Of a stretch of 19,056 nucleotides of DNA, positions 6,507 to 14,752 are shown in pieces. The position numbers and the translations under genes are program-made. Origin of the DNA: Verrucomicrobiota bacterium (GTDB taxonomy: Bacteria; Verrucomicrobiota; Verrucomicrobiia; Chthoniobacterales; UBA10450); assembly GCA_003217965.1 (NCBI GenBank), contig QHNB01000220.1:1-19056 (forward strand), given 5' to 3'. How positions within the stretch are numbered: the first letter of the stretch is position 1; each line of letters starts with the position of its first letter. The notes beneath the pieces were generated by a model. The model did not search any database. It saw nothing but the letters and a program-made list of their open reading frames with translations, and was not told where the DNA came from.

Positions 6507-7304
6507 ATGAAGCCGATGCGTCTGTCGAAAGCCGCGGCGGGCGTAATTGCTTGGCTGGGGCTCGCGCTGATAAGCGCATCATTTATCGTGATGGTGCTCA
6601 ATTCTCAGCGATTTTTGCCGCGGGCAATTGTTCGTTCGAAACGGCCTGAGCCGGTTTCGGTAGTCGTGCTGGATCCCGGTCACGGCGGTCAGGATTCCGG
6701 AGCGATGGCGGGCAATCTTTCGGAAAAAGAGCTTACACTCGACGTTGCGCAACGGATCGATCGTTTGCTCGGCGCGCAAGGGGTGGCGACATTGATGACG
6801 CGTGTCGGTGACGCGTATGTCTCCCTGGCCGATCGCTCCGCCCTCGCCAATCGGGTCGAGTCCGCAGTCTTTGTCAGCATTCATTTCAACGACGGCTCGC
6901 GTCCGGTCGCTAGTGGGATCGAGACTTACTTCGCCGCGCATCAGACAAGGAGCGGACCAGCGATCGCCGCCTGGTTGCCGCTCCTGCTGCGAATCTCGAG
7001 TGAGGAATCGAACGTCGAGAGCCAAAGTCTGGCTGGATTCATCCAACAGGAACTTGTTGCCCGTACTCAGTCAGCGAATCGCGGCATCAAAGCGGAACAA
7101 TTTTATGTTCTAGCCAACGTCCGTCACCCGGCGGTGCTGGTCGAAGCGGGTTTTTTGACCAATAAAGATGATGTGACGAAATTGGCGGACGCAAATTATC
7201 GAGAACAACTCGCCATCGCGATCAGCAATGGCATTTTGGCATATCGTGAATTGTTAAAACACCGCGCACCTGTGCAAAACGGCGGCGCACCGCCCTCAAG
7301 CTGA
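6507..7304 (+). CDS. N-acetylmuramoyl-L-alanine amidase (Amidase_3), membrane-anchored
   Basis: A zinc amidase that cleaves the bond between N-acetylmuramic acid and the stem peptide of peptidoglycan. The 265 residues begin with a single membrane helix (about 11-31) that should anchor the enzyme with its catalytic domain in the periplasm. Zinc ligands are visible as H59 in LDPGHGG, E73 in LSEKEL and H126 in VSIHFND; the catalytic glutamate is E213 in LVEAGFLTN. No AMIN or SPOR domain is seen, so this is a minimal AmiC/CwlM-like catalytic unit. The region between the second histidine and the catalytic glutamate holds a helical insert (about 150-190), which in related AmiA-C enzymes can block the active site until an activator binds; that role here is inferred. 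It starts 7 bases after prcA and is probably in the same operon. Confidence 0.9.
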   Translation: MKPMRLSKAAAGVIAWLGLALISASFIVMVLNSQRFLPRAIVRSKRPEPVSVVVLDPGHGGQDSGAMAGNLSEKELTLDVAQRIDRLLGAQGVATLMTRVGDAYVSLADRSALANRVESAVFVSIHFNDGSRPVASGIETYFAAHQTRSGPAIAAWLPLLLRISSEESNVESQSLAGFIQQELVARTQSANRGIKAEQFYVLANVRHPAVLVEAGFLTNKDDVTKLADANYREQLAIAISNGILAYRELLKHRAPVQNGGAPPSS

Positions 7305-7315
7305 ATAAGGGAAAC

Positions 7316-7322
7316 AAGGGGG
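7316..7322 (+). promoter_or_regulatory. Strong Shine-Dalgarno site for the peptidoglycan-binding protein
   Basis: AAGGGGG lies six bases before the ATG at 7329. It is one of only two clear ribosome binding sites in the window and fixes the start of the downstream gene. Confidence 0.6.
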
Positions 7323-7328
7323 CGTCAA

Positions 7329-8063
7329 ATGCAGACGGAAATGAAAGCGGCACTCGGCCTGGCCATCTTGAGCGTGCTGATCGTGCAAAGCGCCGTAGCT
7401 GATCCGACGGTGCAACAGGCGCAGCAAGCGCTGAAAGAACAAGGCTTTTATTACGGCGAAGTGACCGGTCAGAAAAATGCCGACACCACCGCTGCCATTC
7501 GGCGCTTTCAAATTCGAAACGGACTGCAAGTGACGGGAGAATTGAATGATGAGACGCTGCTCGCGCTAAAATCACCTTCCTCTTCCGCGACGGCAGGAAC
7601 GGCAACTCCAGCACCACAAGCAAATGCCTCGGAAGGCTCGGCCAACCCCAGCGTCGCTCCGGTCGCGCCACGGAGCGGACCGATTTACTCACCTGTTCCA
7701 TCTGTTGCTTCCACTGGCGTTTTCCGCAACACGCCTTATGAGATGGCGCCGCCGGAACTACAGCGGCGGGTGATCATCGGCGCCCAGACCATTCTGCGGC
7801 GCGGCGGTTATTTCAAAGGTGCAATCGATGGAGTGTACGGGCCAGAAATGGAATTTTCACTGCGTGCTTATCAATCGCGCCTCGGTATTGCTCTCACTGG
7901 CCATCTCGATATGGACACTCTCGGCTCGCTTGGTTTGCTGCCCGGACAGCAATTCCCGCGGAGAGAATTTCCGCGACGACGGGTTCTTCCGCGGCCTCTC
8001 AATGAACCTCCTGTCCGTGGCGAGTGGGTACCGGAGGATCGGGATCGCGACGATGGGGATTAG
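7329..8063 (+). CDS. Secreted protein with two peptidoglycan-binding (PG_binding_1) domains
   Basis: The 244-residue protein has an N-terminal signal sequence (about 1-24, cleavage near SAVADP). A first PG_binding_1 domain spans about 27-80 (QALKEQGFYYGEVTGQKN...RRFQIRNGL), followed by a Ser/Ala/Pro-rich linker (82-130). A second such domain spans about 147-203 (AQTILRRGGYFKGAIDGVYG...YQSRLGI). The C-terminal 40 residues are rich in Arg and Pro and end in acidic residues. These domains bind peptidoglycan; no hydrolase domain is present, so it is probably a cell-wall adaptor or structural protein. It lies 24 bases after the amidase on the same strand, which suggests a shared role in wall remodelling. 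Its end overlaps the end of the converging DUF3108 gene by four bases. Confidence 0.85.
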   Translation: MQTEMKAALGLAILSVLIVQSAVADPTVQQAQQALKEQGFYYGEVTGQKNADTTAAIRRFQIRNGLQVTGELNDETLLALKSPSSSATAGTATPAPQANASEGSANPSVAPVAPRSGPIYSPVPSVASTGVFRNTPYEMAPPELQRRVIIGAQTILRRGGYFKGAIDGVYGPEMEFSLRAYQSRLGIALTGHLDMDTLGSLGLLPGQQFPRREFPRRRVLPRPLNEPPVRGEWVPEDRDRDDGD

Positions 8064-8896
8064 AAGATCGCAGCGATTGGTTGGTCGAAACGGACCGATT
8101 GAATTTCGGTCATGATCGTCCCGACGAAGATCTGGGCCTCAACCCGCAGTAAAAGCCGGTCGTTATCGTCCGAAACCCAAGCCGTGGCTCGTTTAAATTT
8201 TCGGTGAGGCTCAAGCTGGTTCTTCTTGTTTATTCGCTGCAATCGCAAATCGAGCTTTATTGCGCTGTAGGTCCCGGCATGGACTTTGACGCGCTCATGG
8301 CCGATTACCGTTACCGTCGCAACGTAGGCAGAATTGGCTGGATAAACGGCTAGGCGAAAAACACTCCGATCCCGCAGCGGCTGGCTGCGCAGATAGAGCA
8401 GGGCCGAGTGTAAGTCATTCAGATTTTCCAGCGCGAAATTTTTGGAAGACGATTTCGTCCGATTTGTTTCAGTCCGCGTGCTCGTCACGCCGGCATCAAA
8501 AAATTTCAAATTCGTTTCGATGCGTTTGCTCCGAACGTTTTCAGTTTGGTGGACCTCGATTGGTCGCAGTGTTTGCGCGTGGGCAACTGAGCGGTAATTG
8601 ACGTCGAACCTCCACAGGACTCGAGCCAAACCGACAGTGCGGCCCTTGCCTTCTAAAACGAAACTACCTTCGTCACCACGATGAAACCAGACATCGGCCA
8701 TGGCGGCGGTGATGCCGCTCCAGCTGAAGGCGTAGGTCGCATGGAGCGGCCGCAGATCCGGAAAGCTGCCACGTGGATCGCGACTCAAGGTCGCCGACCA
8801 ATCATCCGCGGCAGAGGAATTGGCCGCCACCAGAGCTACCGATATGGCGACGAGCGCTGTGGCTGATCGCTGCCTTGCAAAAGCGCGAACCGTCAT
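8060..8896 (-). CDS. DUF3108-family periplasmic protein
   Basis: A 278-residue protein with an Arg-containing signal peptide (residues 1 to about 30, MTVRAFARQRSATALVAISV...AANSSAA) followed by a beta-rich domain. Features that fit DUF3108 are the opening LHATYAFSWSGITAAMADVWF, the central YRSVAHAQTLRPIEVHQTE, the DLHSALLYLRSQPL helix and the late VHAGTYSAIKLDLRL. The family has no proven reaction; it is found in the periplasm of Gram-negative bacteria, often near envelope genes. Here it lies 56 bases downstream of ompH/skp on the same strand, which suggests a role in outer-membrane or wall maintenance. No Shine-Dalgarno site precedes the ATG. The family assignment is by recognition of pattern, not a search. 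Confidence 0.75.
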   Translation of the reverse strand: MTVRAFARQRSATALVAISVALVAANSSAADDWSATLSRDPRGSFPDLRPLHATYAFSWSGITAAMADVWFHRGDEGSFVLEGKGRTVGLARVLWRFDVNYRSVAHAQTLRPIEVHQTENVRSKRIETNLKFFDAGVTSTRTETNRTKSSSKNFALENLNDLHSALLYLRSQPLRDRSVFRLAVYPANSAYVATVTVIGHERVKVHAGTYSAIKLDLRLQRINKKNQLEPHRKFKRATAWVSDDNDRLLLRVEAQIFVGTIMTEIQSVRFDQPIAAIF

Positions 8897-8952
8897 TGAA
8901 GCAAAAACGCACGCGAGCTTACGCCTGCGTGGGTTCGCAAATCGAAAGGAAA

Positions 8953-9648
8953 TTACGGTTTTCTCGGGGTCGCGGTGCTGACCGGTGAAGTTCTTGTCGT
9001 AGCGGCAGCGGCCGACGGCGTTCTCCCGGCCGGCGAAGTACTGCTGGTCGATTCGGTGGTTTTTGTCTCCGGGCTGACTCGGCCGGGTTTATTCAAAGCA
9101 GCAATGATGTCGTTGGTGAAGTCATAATTATCGCGTGAGTACATAACCAACGGAACACCGTTCAAACTCATACCCGACTTGTCGAAAACGAGATCCATGT
9201 TCTGAGTCTTCACCCGATCCATCACAATATCGGTGATTTCTTTGACGATTCCCTCGCGCATCCGCAGGGCCTGCTCCTGCAGCTGGCGCTCGCGCGTCTG
9301 CCGGAATTCGTTAATCTCGCGCTCCATATTTTTGATATTGTTAATTTTATCGTCCCGCTCCTTAGCCTTCTGCGTCTTGGCATCGGCGCTGAGAGCAGGG
9401 GCATCGAGCTGTTTATTGAGATTGTTCACTTCTTCCAGCGCCTTTTTGTACTGATCGGCGCGATCATCGAACTCTTTTTTGGCTGCATCTCGGGCATCGT
9501 TGATTTTTTTCTCCGCTTCCTTGGTTTTACCGTATTCCTTGAAAGCCCGATTCATATCGACGGTGCCGATTTTCAGAGCGCCCTGAGCGAAGGCGCAGAG
9601 CGGCAGCGCGATGGTCAGAACAAGGGCGAGCGATAAAAGTTTCTTCAT
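8953..9648 (-). CDS. OmpH/Skp-family periplasmic chaperone
   Basis: The 231-residue protein starts with a clear signal peptide (MKKLLSLALVLTIALPLCAFAQ). The mature start, LKIGTVDMNRAFKEYGKTKE, is the typical Skp/OmpH opening strand and helix. A long charged coiled coil follows (about 40-145, AEKKINDARDAAKKEFDDRA...QTRERQLQEQALRMRE), then the closing strands (MDLVFDKSGMSLNGVPLV). Skp forms a trimer that holds unfolded outer-membrane proteins in the periplasm and hands them to BamA. The last 40 residues are a Ser/Thr/Pro/Ala-rich tail not found in the enterobacterial protein (about 160 residues) and probably disordered. The gene lies 55 bases downstream of bamA on the same strand, the classic arrangement for this pair. 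Confidence 0.92.
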   Translation of the reverse strand: MKKLLSLALVLTIALPLCAFAQGALKIGTVDMNRAFKEYGKTKEAEKKINDARDAAKKEFDDRADQYKKALEEVNNLNKQLDAPALSADAKTQKAKERDDKINNIKNMEREINEFRQTRERQLQEQALRMREGIVKEITDIVMDRVKTQNMDLVFDKSGMSLNGVPLVMYSRDNYDFTNDIIAALNKPGRVSPETKTTESTSSTSPAGRTPSAAAATTRTSPVSTATPRKP

Positions 9649-9703
9649 AAAACGATAACTATACTTGGTAAGGTGGCGTTAGACCGCTGTTGTTTTTCTC
9701 CGT

Positions 9704-12043
9704 TCAAAATTGATAGCCGACATTAAAGTTGAACTTCCCGCTTCCACTCCTGCCGTCCTTTTGAATGGGAATGCCGTAGTCAACACGAAGCGGGCCGATC
9801 GGCAAGTCCAGACGTAGACCGAACCCGATGTCCGACGCAATGTGGCTCGTGCTGAAATCGTAAGCGTCGGCGTTGACAAAACCAGTGTCGTAGAAAAGGG
9901 CGCCGCGCGCCTTCTCGATAATCGGAAACGTCCATTCCACGGTGGCGCGCGCGAGCGTCTTACCGCCCAACGGCTCACCATGGGCATCGCGCGGACCGAC
10001 GTCGCGGAATTCGAAACCGCGCAAATTGTTGGACCCGCCAAGAAAGAGCCGATCGTAAATGCGAACCTGGTTTCCGTTGCCCCAAGTCTGAACACCGGCA
10101 ACTTCCCCGTTAAGAAGCAGGATCGTATCCCACGGAAGATGAAAATACTTCGAACCTTCCACATCAAATCCGTAAATCTGTTCGTTCCCGCCCAAAAATC
10201 CGCCGGCAATATAGGTCGTAAGGGTAACGCGCTCACCCCTCCGGGTAAGGAACGGATTATCACGTCGATCATAGACCAGAGAACCGGTGATCTGGCTCTT
10301 AAGCGAATTCCCGGCCTCAGCCTGAATCAACGGGGAGGCCGAGGGATCCACATTAAAAATGTCGAACTCCGTCAGGCGGTAACCGAGCGTCCCATAAACG
10401 AACGGAAACAAAGATTTGCGGGCATCGATCAAAAAACCGTATTCACGTTGATCGTAAATTGAGCTCAAGTAATTCGCTTCGTGATAAAAGAGGCTTCCGG
10501 TGAGAGCGAGTGGACGATCCAGAAACCATGGCTCGGTCAGGCTCAGATCGAAATCCTTGCGTTCCGTTCCCCCCTGAATGCGCAGGCGAAATTTTTGACC
10601 TCCGCCAGTAAAACTCGGCCAGTTTGTGATATCGAAATTGGTTTGTATGAGCTCGACGAAACCAATCAGGCTATCTACCGTGCTGAACCCCGCCCCGAAG
10701 TTAAGAGAGCCGGTGCGCTTTTCTTCCACTTGAATTTCGAGGTCTTTACGGCCTTCGATTCCCGTGTCGACCGGATAAGCTTCGACTTTGGAAAAATAAC
10801 CTAGATTTTCGAGCCGCTTCTTACTCGTCTCCACTCGAACGGTGTTATAGACATCGCCGGGCGCGATCAGAACTTCTCGCCGGATCACTTTATCCCTCGT
10901 GCGGGTATTGCCCGTAATGTTGATGCGTTGGACGAACGAGCGCTGTCCCTCCTCAATTCTGTAGGTGACGTCGATCAAACCGCCGTGTGCGAGTGAACTC
11001 TGCGGAACGATTTCCAAGTCGACATAACCACCGCTACCATAGGCGTCAGCTACTGCTTTGGCGTCATCCTTAATTCCTTTGGGGGAATAGACCGAGCCTT
11101 CCTTCACCTTGAGCAGCGCTCGAATTCTCTGCTCCGTCGTCGCCTTGTACCCCACGATATTGATTTTTCCGACATGGTACTGTGCTCCCTCGTCAATTCG
11201 GACAACGATTTGGAGGGCACCACTCGGGGTGCGTTCTTTCCGCACCTCCTGCACGACCATGTCGACATAACCATGGTTTTGATAGAACTCGCGTAAGCTA
11301 TCTAGATCCTGTTGCAGTTGGACCTGATCGAGCCGCCCGGATTTATCGATAAACGATATAAAGGACTTCTTCTTCGTTTTCATCTGTTTACGCAGGACCT
11401 TCGCCGGAAAATGGGCGTTGCCTTCGAAACGCACGAGGGTGATCGCGCCTTTGATGCCTTCATCCACCGTGTAAATCACCCGTGAGGTGCCACGCTTTTC
11501 GTCGATCGGTTCAACCCGGAACTGCACATCCACATCGTTGAAACCAGCTGCCTGATACTTCTCGACGATTTTTTGCCGGCCCTTTTCCAGATCTTCCTCT
11601 TTAACCGGCGTGTTTAATTTCACTCCAAGATTTTTGCGTAATGCTTTGGGGCTGATCCGAGTCGCGCCGTCGATCTGAATTTCGTTCAGCATCGACCTGG
11701 TTTGGATAGCCACGATGACGCGAATCCCGTCTCCCTCTGGTTGTCCAAAGATCCGCACATTTCGCACAGAGCCGGTTTTGTAAATGGTGCGAATGTCCTC
11801 CTCGGCGATGATATCGGAATAAGGTTGCCCGATTTTTGTTCGCATTTGCGCGAGCACGCGTGACCGGCTGATCGTGGCCGGACCGTAGTACTGCACATCG
11901 ATGGAACGAACGACGGGCGGGCCTCGTCGCTGCGCGGCATCCGGGGGCGATTGGGCTAAAGCGGAATCGGTAGCAGCGCAAAGAGCCAGAAAAAGGACCA
12001 GCGCAAATTGCGGCAGACGGCGGCGTATCGAGCTATTTAGCAT
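9704..12043 (-). CDS. bamA: Outer membrane protein assembly factor BamA
   Basis: The central subunit of the machine that folds and inserts beta-barrel proteins into the outer membrane. Its 779 residues match the family. Residues 1 to about 30 are a signal peptide (SALAQ). About 45-440 hold the string of POTRA domains, recognised by repeats such as GDGIRVIVAIQTRSMLNEIQ, YQAAGFNDVDVQFRV, FYQNHGYVDMVVQ, AYGSGGYVDLEIV and RLENLGYFSKVEA. The rest is a 16-stranded barrel containing the invariant loop-6 motif LRGF (about 674-677) and ending in the aromatic signal FNFNVGYQF. It begins the bamA-ompH-DUF3108 run and lies 113 bases downstream of mqnC on the same strand. The ATG at 12043 has no Shine-Dalgarno site but sits directly before the signal peptide. 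Confidence 0.96.
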   Translation of the reverse strand: MLNSSIRRRLPQFALVLFLALCAATDSALAQSPPDAAQRRGPPVVRSIDVQYYGPATISRSRVLAQMRTKIGQPYSDIIAEEDIRTIYKTGSVRNVRIFGQPEGDGIRVIVAIQTRSMLNEIQIDGATRISPKALRKNLGVKLNTPVKEEDLEKGRQKIVEKYQAAGFNDVDVQFRVEPIDEKRGTSRVIYTVDEGIKGAITLVRFEGNAHFPAKVLRKQMKTKKKSFISFIDKSGRLDQVQLQQDLDSLREFYQNHGYVDMVVQEVRKERTPSGALQIVVRIDEGAQYHVGKINIVGYKATTEQRIRALLKVKEGSVYSPKGIKDDAKAVADAYGSGGYVDLEIVPQSSLAHGGLIDVTYRIEEGQRSFVQRINITGNTRTRDKVIRREVLIAPGDVYNTVRVETSKKRLENLGYFSKVEAYPVDTGIEGRKDLEIQVEEKRTGSLNFGAGFSTVDSLIGFVELIQTNFDITNWPSFTGGGQKFRLRIQGGTERKDFDLSLTEPWFLDRPLALTGSLFYHEANYLSSIYDQREYGFLIDARKSLFPFVYGTLGYRLTEFDIFNVDPSASPLIQAEAGNSLKSQITGSLVYDRRDNPFLTRRGERVTLTTYIAGGFLGGNEQIYGFDVEGSKYFHLPWDTILLLNGEVAGVQTWGNGNQVRIYDRLFLGGSNNLRGFEFRDVGPRDAHGEPLGGKTLARATVEWTFPIIEKARGALFYDTGFVNADAYDFSTSHIASDIGFGLRLDLPIGPLRVDYGIPIQKDGRSGSGKFNFNVGYQF

Positions 12044-12156
12044 TTCGGGATGATCGTCGAACCGCTGCGGGTGAACGCGGTATTAGTTCGTGATGGAGGC
12101 GATTATCGTCAAGCCCTCATTTCCTTGCAAGCGCCACATCGTTTGGATTCGTGCGC

Positions 12157-13248
12157 TCAATCCAGCAATTCGTACCAATTGTTGCGACGGCGCGGTTCAT
12201 AACCGGCCCCCCGGATCAGCGTCTCGATTTCCCCTGCATTCAGTCGAAATGTTGTCCCGGCACTGCTGACCACATTTTCTTCCATCATCACGCTGCCGAA
12301 ATCGTTGGCACCATACTTGAGCGCGACCTGGCCGATCTCCGGGCCCTGCGTCACCCATGAGCTCTGAATATTTTCGATATTGTCCAAAAAAATCCGGGCG
12401 ATTGCCTGTGTTCGGAGGTACTCTGCAACTCCAGTTTTCCGCTTCACTTTTAGCACCGTATTCTCGGGCTGAAATGTCCAGCAAATGAAAGCGGTGAAGC
12501 CACCGCTCCGGTCCTGCTGATCGCGAATGCGCTGCAAATGCTCGAGCCGATCCTCAACCGTCTCCACATGGCCGAACATCATCGTTGCGGTGGACTTTAA
12601 TCCCATCTCGTGCGCGATCTGCATCACCTCGAGCCATTCATCGCTATTGATTTTGAGAGGCGAGATTTTCTTGCGCACGCGATCGACCAAGATTTCGCCG
12701 CCGCCACCGGGAATAGAGCCAAGTCCGGCGCCTTTGAAGCGCTCTATCACTTCGCGCACGGGCATATGAAAAACCTCGCTAAAATGCTGAAACTCCGGCG
12801 GACTGAATCCGTGGATGTTAATGTGAGGATATTTTTCGCGAATATGCCGCAGCAATTCGATGTACCAATCGAAAGGCAATTTCGGATGATGGCCGCCTTG
12901 CATCAGAATCTGGATGCCACCGGCCGTGCTTAGTTCGTCCAGTTTGCGGTCAAGCTCTTCGAACGAAATGACGTAATGATCTTCATCCTTCTCCGTCCGA
13001 TAGAAGGCGCAAAATTTGCAGTAAACGTTACAGACGTTGGTATAATTAATATTCCGATCGACGATATAGGTCACGATTTCCGCTCCGCCACCACCGTAGC
13101 TTTTTGCTTTTGCCAGATGCCGTCGACGGTCCGCGAGGGCGCCAAGTTCATCGAGTGGCCGTCCATATAACTGAAGAGCCTCCTCCCGTGTAACGCGCCC
13201 TCCCATGAGCACCTTTTCCGTGATAGCGTCGCAGTTCAGGAAAACCAT
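12157..13248 (-). CDS. mqnC: Cyclic dehypoxanthine futalosine synthase MqnC (radical SAM)
   Basis: MqnC is the radical SAM enzyme of the futalosine route to menaquinone; it closes dehypoxanthine futalosine into its cyclic form. The 363 residues carry the iron-sulfur cluster motif CNVYCKFC (C73, C77, C80). They also carry the MqnC-type segments GGIQILMQGGHHP, INIHGFSPPE, GLGSIPGGGGEILVDRVR, STATMMFGHVE and the C-terminal GANDFGSVMMEENVVS. The GGGGEILVDRVR segment and the absence of a duplicated cluster separate it from MqnE and the F420 enzyme CofH. Length and start fit the family. The presence of this gene implies that the cell makes menaquinone without the classical Men pathway. No other mqn gene is in the window. 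The start is 50 bases from a divergent flavoenzyme gene. Confidence 0.94.
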   Translation of the reverse strand: MVFLNCDAITEKVLMGGRVTREEALQLYGRPLDELGALADRRRHLAKAKSYGGGGAEIVTYIVDRNINYTNVCNVYCKFCAFYRTEKDEDHYVISFEELDRKLDELSTAGGIQILMQGGHHPKLPFDWYIELLRHIREKYPHINIHGFSPPEFQHFSEVFHMPVREVIERFKGAGLGSIPGGGGEILVDRVRKKISPLKINSDEWLEVMQIAHEMGLKSTATMMFGHVETVEDRLEHLQRIRDQQDRSGGFTAFICWTFQPENTVLKVKRKTGVAEYLRTQAIARIFLDNIENIQSSWVTQGPEIGQVALKYGANDFGSVMMEENVVSSAGTTFRLNAGEIETLIRGAGYEPRRRNNWYELLD

Positions 13249-13298
13249 TGCCGGCCAATGTAGATGACGGCTGCCGATGTCGCACGTACATCCTGACG

Positions 13299-14303
13299 AT
13301 GAAAGGCGCCGCCGTGCCTGATGTCGCCATCATTGGAGCCGGCGTCTCCGGTCTGACTTGCGGCGTTCTCCTGGCCGAGCGCGGCTATGGCGTTACGATT
13401 TTTGCCGAGGAGATCGGAGAACGGACGACCTCGGCCGCCGCTGCCGCGATTTGGTTTCCGTATGATGCCGAACCAGCGGACAAAATCATCCCGTGGTCGC
13501 TGGTCACCTACGAGCGATTGCGTCTGCTGGCGGAGCAACAGAATACCGGAGTCAACATGATCGAACTTCGGTCCCTTGCTCGCCGCGGTGAGATTCCAAT
13601 TCCTGATTGGGCCAAATCTCTCGGTGCCCAGTTTGTCGTCTCCCCGGTTACCGTTGGGCTGTCCGATCGTGAGCAAAAAAGTGCGTCGCAGCCTGTGTTC
13701 AGCAGCGGTTTTACGATGAGCGTTCCTCTTACTGACACGACACGCTACCTAGACTATTTACGAGATCGGTTCTCCAACGCCCGCGGCACGATCAGGGAAG
13801 GCGTGCGTTTCGAGAGAATTGGAGAGGTCCCTCGGCCCTTTAAAGCGATCGTGAATTGCGCCGGCATTGGGGCCGGTGAATTAGTACCAGACCGCGAATT
13901 GGAATCGCATCGCGGCCAAGTCGCGATTGTTTCGAAATTGGACCTGCCATGGGCGGTTGTTTGCGACGATCCACCACTGATGTATGCAATTCCGCGCACA
14001 CGGGATTGCGTCTTCGGCGGAACAAATTCCACCAGCTACAATCGGGAACCGATCCGTGCCGATACCGACAGGATTGTAGCTGAATGTAGCCGCACCTTGA
14101 ATATCGAACCACCGCCGGTCATCGCTACCCGAGTTGGCCTGCGTCCTTTTCGCAAGTCCGGTGTTCGTCTGGAATTGGACAAACTGAGTGATGGCCGGCC
14201 CGTCGTTCACAATTACGGCCACGGCGGCTGTGGATTTACGGTCTCCTGGGGCTGCGCTGAAGATGTCCTGAAACTACTCTTATTCTCGCCGAATCCGCCT
14301 TAA
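13299..14303 (+). CDS. D-amino-acid oxidase family FAD-dependent oxidoreductase
   Basis: The 334-residue flavoprotein resembles eukaryotic and bacterial D-amino-acid oxidase, which uses FAD and oxygen to turn D-amino acids into 2-oxo acids, ammonia and hydrogen peroxide. It opens with the FAD Rossmann motif AIIGAGVSGLTCG. It contains the DAAO features ASS-like SAAAAAIWFPY, the substrate-loop tyrosine in PLMYAIPR, the arginine motif RVGLRPFRKSGVRLE and the full family signature VVHNYGHGGCGFTVSWGCA near the C-terminus. The ATG at 13299 places the Rossmann motif directly at the N-terminus; the frame is open to a TTG at 13248, but those residues show no family likeness. The preferred D-amino acid is unknown. 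D-alanine or D-glutamate from the cell wall are reasonable guesses only. Its end overlaps the converging crystallin-like gene by four bases. Confidence 0.87.
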   Translation: MKGAAVPDVAIIGAGVSGLTCGVLLAERGYGVTIFAEEIGERTTSAAAAAIWFPYDAEPADKIIPWSLVTYERLRLLAEQQNTGVNMIELRSLARRGEIPIPDWAKSLGAQFVVSPVTVGLSDREQKSASQPVFSSGFTMSVPLTDTTRYLDYLRDRFSNARGTIREGVRFERIGEVPRPFKAIVNCAGIGAGELVPDRELESHRGQVAIVSKLDLPWAVVCDDPPLMYAIPRTRDCVFGGTNSTSYNREPIRADTDRIVAECSRTLNIEPPPVIATRVGLRPFRKSGVRLELDKLSDGRPVVHNYGHGGCGFTVSWGCAEDVLKLLLFSPNPP

Positions 14304-14704
14304 GTGAGCGCGATCGCCTGAAACGAACTGACCACGTCATCCGGTCCTTTCTCGGTGAAAAAACTCTCGTAGAAACCGGGGCCGAGGTCCCAGTAATCTC
14401 CTTTGTAGTATTCGTCGCGGTAAAAGCGCCAAATTCCACTGACGACGATGAGTGAGCTGATGCGATCATTCCAGAAATCGCCGAGGTAGTGAAAACTAAG
14501 ATTGGTTCGGGCATAAGCCCCTTTAAAACCAACGTGATCGTAAACGACAAGTTCTGGCATGCGATAATTGCCCTCGATCGGTTTAGCATGGACGCCGCCG
14601 GGCTCGGCGGCGCAAGTGTGATAGCTAAGCGGTCCCACCTTCCATTTGGTATCGATGACACAGCCGTTGTCGGGTGAAAGTTCGGTTTTCGGTACTTGTC
14701 TCAT
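14300..14704 (-). CDS. Beta/gamma-crystallin-like calcium-binding protein
   Basis: A 134-residue protein whose residues about 50-131 form one beta/gamma-crystallin domain of two Greek-key motifs (ELVVYDHVGFKGAYARTN and WRFYRDEYYKGDYWDLGPG). Each is followed by the double-clamp calcium motif N/D-N/D-x-x-S/T-S: NDRISS at 79-84 and DDVVSS at 122-127. Both sites are complete, so the domain should bind two calcium ions. The first 48 residues are not recognised and hold two cysteines (C15, C31); there is no signal peptide. Bacterial members are linked to stress tolerance or extracellular calcium-dependent structures, but the role here is unknown. It ends over the stop codon of the flavoenzyme gene and lies 48 bases downstream of glpX on the same strand. 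Confidence 0.8.
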   Translation of the reverse strand: MRQVPKTELSPDNGCVIDTKWKVGPLSYHTCAAEPGGVHAKPIEGNYRMPELVVYDHVGFKGAYARTNLSFHYLGDFWNDRISSLIVVSGIWRFYRDEYYKGDYWDLGPGFYESFFTEKGPDDVVSSFQAIALT

Positions 14705-14752
14705 AAGGGGCGGTTTTTTGGGGATTTCAGCAAAGGGAAATTACGCTGTCGA

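Noticed and set aside
9842..10462. 206-residue open frame on the + strand inside bamA
   Set aside because: It lies opposite the highly conserved BamA barrel, has no start context and no recognisable protein features; it reflects codon bias of the real gene.
13248..13298. TTG start at 13248 for the flavoenzyme
   Set aside because: The added 17 residues overlap the mqnC start codon and precede a Rossmann motif that normally sits at the very N-terminus.
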